A stretch of 64,000 nt of DNA from assembly GCF_038019025.1 (NCBI RefSeq), contig NZ_CP150496.1, positions 2,992,001-3,056,000 on the forward strand, written 5' to 3'. The notes under the pieces are model-generated. The model worked only from the letters and a program-made list of their open reading frames with translations, searched no databases and was not told where the DNA came from. Origin of the DNA: Polaribacter marinaquae. GTDB lineage: Bacteria; Bacteroidota; Bacteroidia; Flavobacteriales; Flavobacteriaceae. The translations under genes were made by a program, and so were the position numbers. The first letter of the stretch is position 1, and each line of letters begins with the position of its first letter. Shown one piece after another: positions 11,201 to 19,087 of the stretch.

Positions 11201-11527
11201 ATATCCTACAACAACAATTTCGTCTAGAACATTAGCATCTTCTACTAAGGTAACATTAATTGAGTTTGAGTTACCAACTGTTTTTTGAACAACTTTATAA
11301 CCAAGATATCTAAATACTAGCACATCTCCAGTATTTGCTTTAATTGTGTACTCACCATTAAAGTCAGTCTCAGTACCGGTATTTGTTCCTTGTATTAAAA
11401 CACTAACTCCAGGTAATAATCCAGAGCCGTCTTTAACTTTACCAGTAATAGTCTTTTGTTGAGCAAATGATATTTGCACAACTAACGCCAGTAATAGCGT
11501 TAAAATTCCATTAAACTTTGTCTTCAT
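8300..11527 (-). CDS. SusC/RagA family TonB-dependent outer membrane transporter (copy 2)
   Basis: A 1075-residue protein from the ATG at 11527. The frame extends upstream to 11641, but the peptide from 11527 is a proper signal sequence (KFNGILTLLLALVVQISFAQ), so the longer start is rejected. The order is signal peptide, carboxypeptidase-like beta-sandwich (ITGKVKDGSGLLPGVSV), TonB-box/linker region DEIVVVGYGTTTKKSFTG, plug with LYVVDGVPY and IYGARGANGVVLITTK, then the 22-strand barrel ending NYTLGVRVKF. It imports a ligand too large for porins using TonB energy. The paired SusD lies 17 bp downstream. No carbohydrate-active enzyme is near, so the substrate is unknown. Confidence 0.93.
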   Translation of the reverse strand: MKTKFNGILTLLLALVVQISFAQQKTITGKVKDGSGLLPGVSVLIQGTNTGTETDFNGEYTIKANTGDVLVFRYLGYKVVQKTVGNSNSINVTLVEDANVLDEIVVVGYGTTTKKSFTGSVSTVSAENIDAKAVSNVAQALIGEASGVSVVRTNGRPGGSANIRIRGFSSIEGNSSPLYVVDGVPYTGDVNSINPNDIASTTILKDASATAIYGARGANGVVLITTKRGKSGKSVVEFDFQTSINSRTLPFYDLIHSEEEYIGLVYDGLKNSAELTGQANPSQYALDNVFSDRGIAPLYNMWNVADGNELIDPSTGQVRPGVTRKFTPTDWADAGYRDGIRNEFNFKTSGGTENTKHYFSLGYLSDEGYVQESQFDRYSARLNVNTKPMDRVKINTNLDYSYSEYNDATGYGGGVVTYMLDYIPTIYSLFLRDADGNILTDPNTGNRLYDFADNSAGNGRDFSATYNGIGEAIYNINRTKRHNINGNVNFVVDILEGLTFETTYGVNIYSSNFDQVRNSIQGSAGVALGGTLYKSNTTYSAQNFNQILRYATTFGNDHNFNALIAHESFESSFEDFDLSKKGVVNLNPNAVIVPENYIDQNGVSNGSRIGRSLESYFTQANYNYAGKYYLSGTLRRDGSSRFFKNKWGTFGSVGAGWVISEEDFLSSSETIDFLKLKASYGVLGDQGNNSFAGQLGFDVQNLLGLPSLAPRAVVDPNITWESSQSFQTGIEARFFNGAIDFGLDYFVKTTTDLYVNKRLSPSTGDAVILTNDGEMVNKGLEFDLTGNIIRNEDFKLSLSINGSMYENEITQMPIENATGEAKVINIDGNFAQSAGRSRFDYYLREWAGVDPATGNAQWLESWVDENNNGQYDTNEGINDLEVYKAANPGASIQERVTTEYADATRKYNNKSLIPTVSGAFRLNTSYKDFNLSAQFSYSLGGYGYDQQYATQMSNGKVGSYSYNADMRDRWMNPGDITDVPRLYSNENIRVNAASTRFITSSDYLSLNNVRLGYSIPTQYLENIGLSSVSLWVSGDNLFLISARDGYNPTTSLTGTSERYNYSPISNYTLGVRVKF

Positions 11528-11636
11528 TGTATAATTATTTGAATTAATTAATTCCAAAAGGCTTAAAATTATCTTAATAAAACAATTTTTTAACATAAAA
11601 TATTGAAAGTATAATTTATTATTTTTCCAAAAAAAA

Positions 11637-11664
11637 AGCACTCAATCTAACTAGATTGAGTGCT
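11637..11664 (-). terminator. Intrinsic terminator of the first SusCD operon
   Basis: A 13-base inverted repeat (AGCACTCAATCTA / TAGATTGAGTGCT) with a 2-base centre is followed on the minus strand by a T-run (A-run 11629-11637 on plus). It lies 24 bp past the stop of the SusD gene at 11688 and separates the two SusCD pairs. Confidence 0.85.
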
Positions 11665-11687
11665 TCTCTATAAAATAATAACAGTGA

Positions 11688-13124
11688 TTATTTAAATAAC
11701 CATAGTTTAGTGTCGAGATTATCAGCACCTTGAGCGCTAACAGCTGCGTTGTAGTTTTCTTCATTTAATGCACCTGCGGTTGCAGAGTAACCGTGTCTTT
11801 GAGGAATGTCTGTAGCATTTGATAATAAGTTTGCTGGGGCAACTAATGCTATTCGTCCATCATTACCTTCGGCTTTGAATCTTCTCCATTCAGCCCAACT
11901 ATTATATCCTTGAAAAAATAAAGATACATATTTTTCATATGCAATATCCTCAATTCCAGTGTATGGGTTTGCAGTTAAATATACTGTAGCATCCGCTGAA
12001 TCAACTCCCCATTGTTCCATACTAGCAGTAACTGCTTGGTTGTATAGTGTAGCTGGATCTTCAGTTGTCCAACCTTTAGCAGCAGCTTCGGCTCTAGCAA
12101 ATAAAACTTCAGAATAAGTATAAATCATTAATGGTGCTTCGCTATTACTAATAATATCACTTGTAATGAAAGAATAATCTGCTGTTGCAGAGTTTGAAGC
12201 TCCGTAAGGTGCTCCAACAAAAGTAGCTGAAGTAGTTGCAGGTTCTGCAAACTTAGCTAATCTCGGATCTTCTGGTAATGTATTTGTTCCTGTACCAATT
12301 AATTTGTCAACAAAAACATCACTCATTAGGTAATCTTTTCTTGACTCAAATCTATCTTGCCAAGGATTATCATTAGAATCTTCTGATAGGTATGTGTATT
12401 TAATATTTTCATCATTAGAAGATATTACTCCAGATAATGCTTCGTTAAATTTAACTTGACCTTTCGCAGGATCTGCTTTAGAAAGTCTTAATCCCATTAC
12501 CATCTTAATAGTATTAGCAAAAGTCCTCCATCTATCCATATCTCCTCCGAAATAAATATCACTATCAGGACCATTGCCACCATCAATAGAAGCTAATGCA
12601 GCGTCTAATTCATTAAAAAGACCATCGTAAATAGCTTCTTGAGAATCATATGCTGGGTAGATATTGTTAGAAACATCTAGAGCTTCTGAATATGGTAAAT
12701 AACCCCATCTATCTGTCATCCCATGCATAATGTATACTCTTAAAATTGATGCAGCAGCAATTTGATTTCCATTTGAACCATATGCTTGAGCAGCTATTTT
12801 AGTATCATCATTAGAATTTATTTCAATAATTTGACGTAAATCTTCTAATAGACCATAAGATCCATCAGGGCTCCAATTTAGTGTTTGATAACGAGATTCT
12901 TCATCATATTGACCGTTCGACAAATATTGAACGTATAAATTTGATGTAGTGCTAGCTATATAACCACTTGTTCCTCTTTGAACATTCGCTAATAAGGATG
13001 CCGTTACTGGAGTACTTGGGTTATTTGGGTTTTGGTTTGTGTCACCAAAATCCACTGTATCACATGCTGTAAATGAAACCGCTACAGCAAGAATAAGGGT
13101 TTTTATTTTATTAATTTTTTTCAT
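11688..13124 (-). CDS. SusD/RagB family nutrient-binding outer membrane lipoprotein
   Basis: This 478-residue protein begins with a lipoprotein signal (ILAVAVSFTACDTVDFGD). The acidic residues after Cys fit a surface-exposure signal. DTNQNPNNPSTPVTASLLAN and later MIYTYSEVLFARAEAAAKGW and FFQGYNSWAEWRRF are characteristic of the SusD-like_2 branch of the family. It binds ligand at the cell surface and works with the SusC protein whose gene ends 19 bp upstream. Unlike the SusD of the neighbouring pair, its reading frame is intact. Confidence 0.92.
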   Translation of the reverse strand: MKKINKIKTLILAVAVSFTACDTVDFGDTNQNPNNPSTPVTASLLANVQRGTSGYIASTTSNLYVQYLSNGQYDEESRYQTLNWSPDGSYGLLEDLRQIIEINSNDDTKIAAQAYGSNGNQIAAASILRVYIMHGMTDRWGYLPYSEALDVSNNIYPAYDSQEAIYDGLFNELDAALASIDGGNGPDSDIYFGGDMDRWRTFANTIKMVMGLRLSKADPAKGQVKFNEALSGVISSNDENIKYTYLSEDSNDNPWQDRFESRKDYLMSDVFVDKLIGTGTNTLPEDPRLAKFAEPATTSATFVGAPYGASNSATADYSFITSDIISNSEAPLMIYTYSEVLFARAEAAAKGWTTEDPATLYNQAVTASMEQWGVDSADATVYLTANPYTGIEDIAYEKYVSLFFQGYNSWAEWRRFKAEGNDGRIALVAPANLLSNATDIPQRHGYSATAGALNEENYNAAVSAQGADNLDTKLWLFK

Positions 13125-13143
13125 TTCTTAATTTATTTTTTAA

Positions 13144-16100
13144 TTAAAATGACATTCTTACGTTAACACCAACGGTTCTAACGTTTGGTAATTGTCCACC
13201 TTCAGTCCAATTTACTCCATTTCTTGTTTCAATTTCAGAAGGGTCTAATCCTGGTAAAGCTGAGTGAATTAGCCATACATTGTTTGCAAATACACCTAAA
13301 TTTAATGTTTTGAAAGGAGTTTTTTCTAAAATGTTATTTGGTAAATCGTAGTCTAAACGTACAGTTCTTAACTTAACATAAGAAGCGTCATACAACCATC
13401 TTTCATGTAAAGCAAATAAACGACCCCAGTAAGTACTAGATTCAATATTATAAGATACAGGTGCTCCAGAAGTTTCATCTACTCCTTCTATTAATTCACC
13501 ACCACCATTGGCTACAGCGTCTCTTACAGGGTTTCCTAAGTTGTTATTACCAACGGTCTCTATTCCTAAACCAGAATAATTGTTAAACATTCTTGTTACA
13601 GAAAATACTTTTCCTCCTTTTTGAAAGTCAATATCAAAACCTAAGTTAAAGTTTTTGTAACGTATATTGTTAGAGAATCCTCCAGTGAAATCAGGCAATA
13701 CATTACCTAAATATTGATTTGTGTCGTAGATTGGTGCTCCAGAAGCTGTTAATATTTTGTTACCATCAGCATCTCTTCTGAATGCTCTACCGTAAATAGC
13801 TCCCCATTCTTCTCCAACTCTTTCCTGTAATTGAATACCTCTCCAAGAACTAGATAACACATTTACATCAATTCCTTCAGAAATTTTATTTACTGTTCTT
13901 TCTAAAGTAGCAAAACTTAAAGTTGCATCCCATGCGATATCTTCTTTTTTAATAATATCATAATTTAAAGCAACTTCTATACCATTGTATGTTTGCTTAC
14001 CATCATTTTTAAGAGTACTTGTGTAACCCGTAGATCCGTCTAAAGTAACAGATACAGGCAGTTCTTCATCTATTTTCTTAAAGTAAGCAAAATCTACTCC
14101 TAATCTACTGTTGAATAATCTTAATTCTGTACCAATTTCGTAATCTTTACGAACTCCACCTTGTAAGAAAGGGTTAGCAAACGTTCCTTGAGCAGATAAA
14201 GTACCTGTACTTCCGTAAGGAGTACCAATTCCATATACAGCAGATAATTGATATGGAGAAGGGAATTTAGGTGCTTGAGCTGCACTCATTCTTAATTTTC
14301 CAAACCTTAAAAAATCGTTTTGTGGAATTAATTTAGAGAATATAAAACTTAAAGATCCACCATATGTTTCAATTCTATTTTCTTCTGAATATGCAGATGA
14401 TCCCCAGTCAAATCTTGTAAATCCATCTAAAAATAATATGTCTTTATATCCAACAGAACCTTTTACAAATATAGATTTAGATTTAAATTTAGATGAAGAG
14501 TTATTTACTGTTGGTCTATCTACTGAAGTACTTAAACTGTAGAAACCTAAAGTGTTTAATCCTCCAACTGTACTACCGCTTAAACTTTCAGATCCTATTG
14601 TAGATAATTCAAAACCGGCAGATGCTGTAATGTCAAAATCTTCATTTAAATCTTTAGAGTAATTTACAATACCAAAAAGTTCTTCTCTAAAGTCCATGTT
14701 TTCAGTTTCACTGTAAGAAGGTAATGTTTGCCCTCCTAAGCTACCAAAAGCTGTTCTATTATTATATTCATAAGAGTTAAATGTTTTTCTTAAATCTAAA
14801 CTCATGTTTAAATTTTCATTAACTTCATATTTTAATCCAATCTTACCGTAGATTGCATTTTTTGTTTGAAAGTTTAAGTTTTCATTAGTTTCAAAAAATG
14901 GAGAATCCCAATATAATGGTGCTGAGTTTGTTGGACTATTAATATTCCAAGATACAAACTGACCGTTTCTTTCATAATTTCTTACTCTGTCCATGTCTAG
15001 TTGACGTTGCCACCATTGGTTTAAGTTAGAAACTACATTTCCATAACCATTGTCTGGAAAGTTATTAGTTCTTCTATCTTGATAGTTGAAGTTAGCGTAT
15101 GCAGTTAACTTGTCTGTAATATCTAAACTCGCATTAATTGTAGCTTGTACTTGTTTTCTTTTAGAATTAGGAAAAACACTATTTCTGTCAATATTTGTTA
15201 AACCAACTCTTACGTTGTAGTCATCACCACCTTTAGCAAAACTTACAGAAGTGTTGTTGATAATACCTGTGTCGAAAAAGTCTTGAATGTTATCTGGGTT
15301 AGCTTCAAAAGCTCTTAATTTTCCAAATTCAGGATCTCCCTGAATCCAAGAATCCCAATGACGAACCATTTGTCCATCTAATTTTGGACCCCAGCTTTCA
15401 TCAGCATAATATTCAACCATTTTTTGACCATTAAAAGAAGCCCATGAAGCTGGGTGTCTAGAAGGGTCATAGTTAAATGTGTTAAATTCTTGAGAGTAAC
15501 CACCACCATATTCATTTTGGTATTCTGGTAAAATGTAAACATTTTCCATTGCCGTACTATGGTTTAATGTAACAACACTTTCACCACTTTTTGCAGACTT
15601 TGTAGTAATAATAACTACACCATTAATTCCTTCAGGCCCGTATAATGCAGTTGCTGCAGAACCTTTTAAAACAGATAAATCAGCAATATCATCTGTGTTA
15701 ATGTCAGATGTAGAACTAATTTTCACATTGTCTACAATGTATAATACATTAGAGTTACCTCTTAATCTTATTCCAGAATTACCAAAACCTGCAGAAGGAG
15801 CACCTACTGCCTGTACACCAGCAACTCTACCTGCTAACGCGTTGTTGACATCTGTTTCTCTTGATCTCACTAAGTTTTCTGGTTTAACAGATTGTTGAGC
15901 AAAACCAATAGATTTTTTGTCTCTTTTAATACCTAATGCAGTTACTACAATTTCGTCTAGTACACTAGCATCTTCAATCATAGTTACATTAACTGTATTT
16001 GATGATCCGATTGTTTTTTCAATAGTTTTGTATCCTACATAACTAAAGCTTAAAACGTCTCCGTTGTTAGCTTTAATAGTAAATTTACCATTGAAATCAG

Positions 16101-16260
16101 TTTCAGTTCCTTTAGTAGTCCCTTTAATTAGAATGCTTACTCCAGGTAGTGATCCTGTGGCATCCGAGACTGTTCCAGAAACTGTTTTTTCTTGCGCAAA
16201 ACTTATTTGCACAACAAACGCCAGTAATAGCGTTAAAATTCCCTTTAACTTTGTTTTCAT
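13144..16260 (-). CDS. SusC/RagA family TonB-dependent outer membrane transporter (copy 1)
   Basis: A 1038-residue protein with signal peptide KLKGILTLLLAFVVQISFAQ, beta-sandwich domain (VSGTVSDATGSLPGVSILIK), linker DEIVVTALGIKRDKKSIGF, plug with LYIVDNVKI and ALYGPEGINGVVIITTK, and a long barrel ending GVNVRMSF. It forms an operon with the SusD gene 19 bp downstream. The first 50 or so coding bases are almost identical to those of the other SusC in the window, although the remainder is diverged. A Bacteroidota-type promoter lies at 16318-16288. No substrate clue is present nearby. Confidence 0.93.
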   Translation of the reverse strand: MKTKLKGILTLLLAFVVQISFAQEKTVSGTVSDATGSLPGVSILIKGTTKGTETDFNGKFTIKANNGDVLSFSYVGYKTIEKTIGSSNTVNVTMIEDASVLDEIVVTALGIKRDKKSIGFAQQSVKPENLVRSRETDVNNALAGRVAGVQAVGAPSAGFGNSGIRLRGNSNVLYIVDNVKISSTSDINTDDIADLSVLKGSAATALYGPEGINGVVIITTKSAKSGESVVTLNHSTAMENVYILPEYQNEYGGGYSQEFNTFNYDPSRHPASWASFNGQKMVEYYADESWGPKLDGQMVRHWDSWIQGDPEFGKLRAFEANPDNIQDFFDTGIINNTSVSFAKGGDDYNVRVGLTNIDRNSVFPNSKRKQVQATINASLDITDKLTAYANFNYQDRRTNNFPDNGYGNVVSNLNQWWQRQLDMDRVRNYERNGQFVSWNINSPTNSAPLYWDSPFFETNENLNFQTKNAIYGKIGLKYEVNENLNMSLDLRKTFNSYEYNNRTAFGSLGGQTLPSYSETENMDFREELFGIVNYSKDLNEDFDITASAGFELSTIGSESLSGSTVGGLNTLGFYSLSTSVDRPTVNNSSSKFKSKSIFVKGSVGYKDILFLDGFTRFDWGSSAYSEENRIETYGGSLSFIFSKLIPQNDFLRFGKLRMSAAQAPKFPSPYQLSAVYGIGTPYGSTGTLSAQGTFANPFLQGGVRKDYEIGTELRLFNSRLGVDFAYFKKIDEELPVSVTLDGSTGYTSTLKNDGKQTYNGIEVALNYDIIKKEDIAWDATLSFATLERTVNKISEGIDVNVLSSSWRGIQLQERVGEEWGAIYGRAFRRDADGNKILTASGAPIYDTNQYLGNVLPDFTGGFSNNIRYKNFNLGFDIDFQKGGKVFSVTRMFNNYSGLGIETVGNNNLGNPVRDAVANGGGELIEGVDETSGAPVSYNIESSTYWGRLFALHERWLYDASYVKLRTVRLDYDLPNNILEKTPFKTLNLGVFANNVWLIHSALPGLDPSEIETRNGVNWTEGGQLPNVRTVGVNVRMSF

Positions 16261-16287
16261 TATTTATTTGATTTGAATTAATTATGC

Positions 16288-16318
16288 CAAATATATAAAT
16301 ATTTTATTAATTAAACAA
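16288..16318 (-). promoter_or_regulatory. Promoter of the first SusCD operon
   Basis: On the minus strand, TTG (16318-16316), a 20-base spacer and TATATTTG (16295-16288) match the Bacteroidota consensus TTG-N19-TAnnTTTG. Transcription would begin about 20 bases before the ATG at 16260. The leader includes GAATTAATTA, which also occurs in the leader of the other susC. Confidence 0.65.
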
Positions 16319-16366
16319 TGAAAACGTTAATAATTGTTAATTTTAGAACTAAAATGTAAAATTTGG

Positions 16367-18022
16367 TTAGAAATAATTTTTCCAATTTATTGTTAGCTGA
16401 GTGTTTTCAGGGGTTGACAGGCGTTTATTTTTTAATATAGTTGTTATAGAAAAGTTAATTTTAGATTTATTTGTGTTAAATAAATAACCTATTCCAATAC
16501 CAATTAGTTTTTCGCTATTTTCTTTATTGTAGATTATTCCTAAATCAGATATTGTGTACAAGTAAGCGTCTTTTTTAGTTAGGTATCTGTATTCTATATT
16601 TTGTGTTATATAGTTTTCAGTAAATATGCTTTTCTCACTGGCTCCTCTTATCGTATTTTTACCTCCGATTCTAAATAATTCGTTGTTTACATAATTTTCA
16701 GAATTTAAAAATCCCATATTGTTTTGAAGATATATTTTGTTTCTGTTGTTTAAATTAAATAAATAACTAATTCTAGATTCAATTTTAATTTGTGATGTGT
16801 TTTCTGTTCTTGTTTTCCTTTTTCCAATGGATGGGTTTATCAAAAGCGAAAATTTATCAGAATTGAATTCATCGTAATTTGGAACTGTAAATTCATAACC
16901 AAATCCGAAGAAATTATTATTAAATGTTTCTATATTGTCGCTTTTAATAATTTCTGCCGAAGATTCTGTGGTGTAGTTAACTGATATTTTTGAATATTCA
17001 GATAATTTGTATTTTAAATTAGTTTCAAATCTAGTATTTGTGAATGTTGAATCTTGTCTGTAAATGTTAAATTTTATTTCTGGTGATATTTTTGAATTGA
17101 AAATATAAGGATTTATGAAATTTAAAGAAAATTCACTTCTGTCATTATTTAAACTTTTCCATTCAAGATTTATTTCTTCTCCTTTGTTAATTGTGTTTAA
17201 TAGATTTAATTCTAAATAACCATTAAATTTTATTTTACCGTTTTCGTTGTTTGCAAAATTTATCAATCCATCAAAACTACTTCTGTTTATTTTTTTTAAA
17301 TACATATATAATAAGGTAGAGTCTTTTGTGAAAAGTATTTCTGGTTTTTTAATTTCTTGAATGAATTTTAAAGGTTTCGTGTTTTTGCTTATTTTGTTTA
17401 ATAATTTATTGTTGTAAATCGTTTTAGTGTTGATGTTGTAATGATTAGTTATGTATTTTGTTGGGAAATTTTCATAACCTTTTATTATCGTGTTGTTTAT
17501 TTTTCTTTCTTTTAAGTTTCTTATTACTAAGGAGGCTTTTATTGTTTTATTTGACGTTTTGTAATCCTCTAAATAAATTTTAGAGAAGCTTAAACCATTT
17601 TGTTCTAATTTGAAGGATAGCTTATTTAGGTATTCTTCAATTTTATTGCTTTGAACAATTGCTTTAGTGTTGGGTAGTTTTAGTACTTTTAATGTTGCGG
17701 GATTTAGTTTCGAAAAAGATATGATGATATTGTTTACATTTTTATTTAGACTCATGTAAATATTAAAAATTTTATTTTGTTTTTTTACACTGTCAATCAT
17801 ATAGGCGTAGTATCCTTTTTTTTGTAATTCTTTTTCGATTTTTTTTAATTCTTTTGATATTATTGTCGAGTCTTGAAATTTTCTCAAATAATTTATTTTA
17901 TTTAAGATTTTGTTTTCTGTTTTATTTATTGATGTAATTTTCAATTCATAGTCTTGTGCTTTCACTGTGTAGTTCACAAGAAGTGTGGAGAGAATTATAA
18001 AAAATGTTTTTTTAAAAGACAT
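16367..18022 (-). CDS. Omp85-like (BamA/TamA-type) outer membrane protein
   Basis: A 551-residue protein from the ATG at 18022; a TTG two codons upstream also fits but is less likely. After a signal peptide (FIILSTLLVNYTVKAQ) comes an Asn/Lys-rich region of about 200 residues that resembles degenerate POTRA domains, then a beta-barrel. The strand motif FRIGGKNTIRGASEKS carries the conserved (I/V)RG of the Omp85 substrate-recognition loop, followed by YITQNIEYRYL. It is shorter than BamA, so it is more likely a TamA-type or accessory member. It is not in an operon; a 106 bp gap separates it from susC. Confidence 0.75.
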   Translation of the reverse strand: MSFKKTFFIILSTLLVNYTVKAQDYELKITSINKTENKILNKINYLRKFQDSTIISKELKKIEKELQKKGYYAYMIDSVKKQNKIFNIYMSLNKNVNNIIISFSKLNPATLKVLKLPNTKAIVQSNKIEEYLNKLSFKLEQNGLSFSKIYLEDYKTSNKTIKASLVIRNLKERKINNTIIKGYENFPTKYITNHYNINTKTIYNNKLLNKISKNTKPLKFIQEIKKPEILFTKDSTLLYMYLKKINRSSFDGLINFANNENGKIKFNGYLELNLLNTINKGEEINLEWKSLNNDRSEFSLNFINPYIFNSKISPEIKFNIYRQDSTFTNTRFETNLKYKLSEYSKISVNYTTESSAEIIKSDNIETFNNNFFGFGYEFTVPNYDEFNSDKFSLLINPSIGKRKTRTENTSQIKIESRISYLFNLNNRNKIYLQNNMGFLNSENYVNNELFRIGGKNTIRGASEKSIFTENYITQNIEYRYLTKKDAYLYTISDLGIIYNKENSEKLIGIGIGYLFNTNKSKINFSITTILKNKRLSTPENTQLTINWKNYF

Positions 18023-18115
18023 TAACAATGATAAGGTTTGTAGATGTCAAATGTATAAGTTTTACTGATAATGGTTCTCCTAAAAAAATGTTTTTTGAAA
18101 AATAACTCACTGATA

Positions 18116-18146
18116 TTTGAATAATTAGAAATTAGTTGTACATTTG
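18116..18146 (+). promoter_or_regulatory. Promoter of the str operon (rpsL)
   Basis: TTTG (18116-18119), a 19-base spacer and TACATTTG (18139-18146) match the Bacteroidota housekeeping consensus exactly in layout. Transcription should begin near 18153. The leader then holds two small hairpins, CTCTT/AAGAG (18151-18164) and GTTTA/TAAAC (18170-18183), before the ATG at 18205. Confidence 0.85.
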
Positions 18147-18204
18147 CGGACTCTTAAAAAAGAGATAATGTTTAATTATAAACGAAAAACAGTAATTATT
18201 TAGT

Positions 18205-18579
18205 ATGCCAACTATTCAACAATTAGTTCGTAAAGGAAGAACCAAAATAACTAAGAAGAGTAAATCGGCTGCTTTGTCGTCTTGTCCTCAAAGACGTGGA
18301 GTTTGTACTCGTGTTTATACTACAACACCAAAGAAACCTAATTCAGCAATGCGTAAAGTTGCCAGAGTTAGATTGACAAATGGTAATGAGATAAACGCAT
18401 ACATTCCAGGAGAAGGACATAACTTACAGGAGCACTCGATAGTATTAGTTAGAGGTGGAAGGGTAAAAGATTTGCCAGGAGTTAAATATCACGTAGTACG
18501 TGGTGCATTAGATACTGCAGGTGTTGAGGGTAGAACCCAACGTAGATCTAAGTATGGAGCAAAACGCCCAAAAAAGTAA
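18205..18579 (+). CDS. rpsL: 30S ribosomal protein uS12
   Basis: This 124-residue protein is uS12, a decoding-centre protein of the 30S subunit. [11 protein letters not shown] at the start and [18 protein letters not shown] in the middle are invariant family motifs. The lysines whose substitution gives streptomycin resistance in other bacteria (in TPKKPNS and [11 protein letters not shown]) are wild type. It is the first gene of the str operon behind a strong promoter, with rpsG 26 bp downstream. No Shine-Dalgarno sequence precedes the start. Confidence 0.98.
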   Translation: MPTIQQLVRKGRTKITKKSKSAALSSCPQRRGVCTRVYTTTPKKPNSAMRKVARVRLTNGNEINAYIPGEGHNLQEHSIVLVRGGRVKDLPGVKYHVVRGALDTAGVEGRTQRRSKYGAKRPKK

Positions 18580-18605
18580 ATTAGTAACTTTTTTAATGTA
18601 AAGAC

Positions 18606-19082
18606 ATGAGAAAAAGAGCAGCAAAAAAAAGAGTCTTATTACCGGATCCAAAGTTTAATGATCAGTTAGTAACACGTTTCGTGAATAACTTGATGTGGGA
18701 TGGTAAGAAGTCAGTAGCTTTTAAAGTATTTTATGATGCGTTAGATATCGTAGAAGAAAGAAAAGGTGAAGAAGAAAAAACAGCTTTAGAGATTTGGAAA
18801 GATGGTTTATCAAATGTAATGCCTCACGTAGAAGTAAGATCTCGTCGTGTTGGTGGTGCTACGTTTCAGATACCAATGCAAATTAGACCAGATCGTAAGG
18901 TTTCTATGGCTATTAAATGGATGATTTTGTACACTCGTAAAAGAAACGAGAAAACAATGGCACAGCGTTTAGCTGCTGAGATTTTAGCTGCGGCTAAAGA
19001 AGAAGGAGCTGCTGTTAAAAAACGTACTGATACTCATAAAATGGCAGAAGCAAATAAAGCTTTCTCTCACTTCAGATTTTAA
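18606..19082 (+). CDS. rpsG: 30S ribosomal protein uS7
   Basis: A 158-residue uS7, the primary 16S rRNA binder that nucleates 30S head assembly. The family segments [24 protein letters not shown], here seen in two parts, and [16 protein letters not shown] are clear, and it ends with [20 protein letters not shown] sequence (actual [16 protein letters not shown]). It lies between rpsL and fusA in the usual str order, five bases before fusA. uS7 is the translational repressor of this operon in E. coli; whether that holds here cannot be seen. Confidence 0.98.
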   Translation: MRKRAAKKRVLLPDPKFNDQLVTRFVNNLMWDGKKSVAFKVFYDALDIVEERKGEEEKTALEIWKDGLSNVMPHVEVRSRRVGGATFQIPMQIRPDRKVSMAIKWMILYTRKRNEKTMAQRLAAEILAAAKEEGAAVKKRTDTHKMAEANKAFSHFRF

Positions 19083-19087
19083 TAGAA

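Noticed and set aside
11528..11641. N-terminal extension of the second SusC
   Set aside because: The added 38 residues precede a complete signal peptide and begin within the terminator of the previous operon.
15695..15898. Plus-strand reading frame antisense to susC
   Set aside because: It lies wholly within the susC plug-coding region and has no recognisable protein features; similar antisense frames at 16064-16276 are also shadows.
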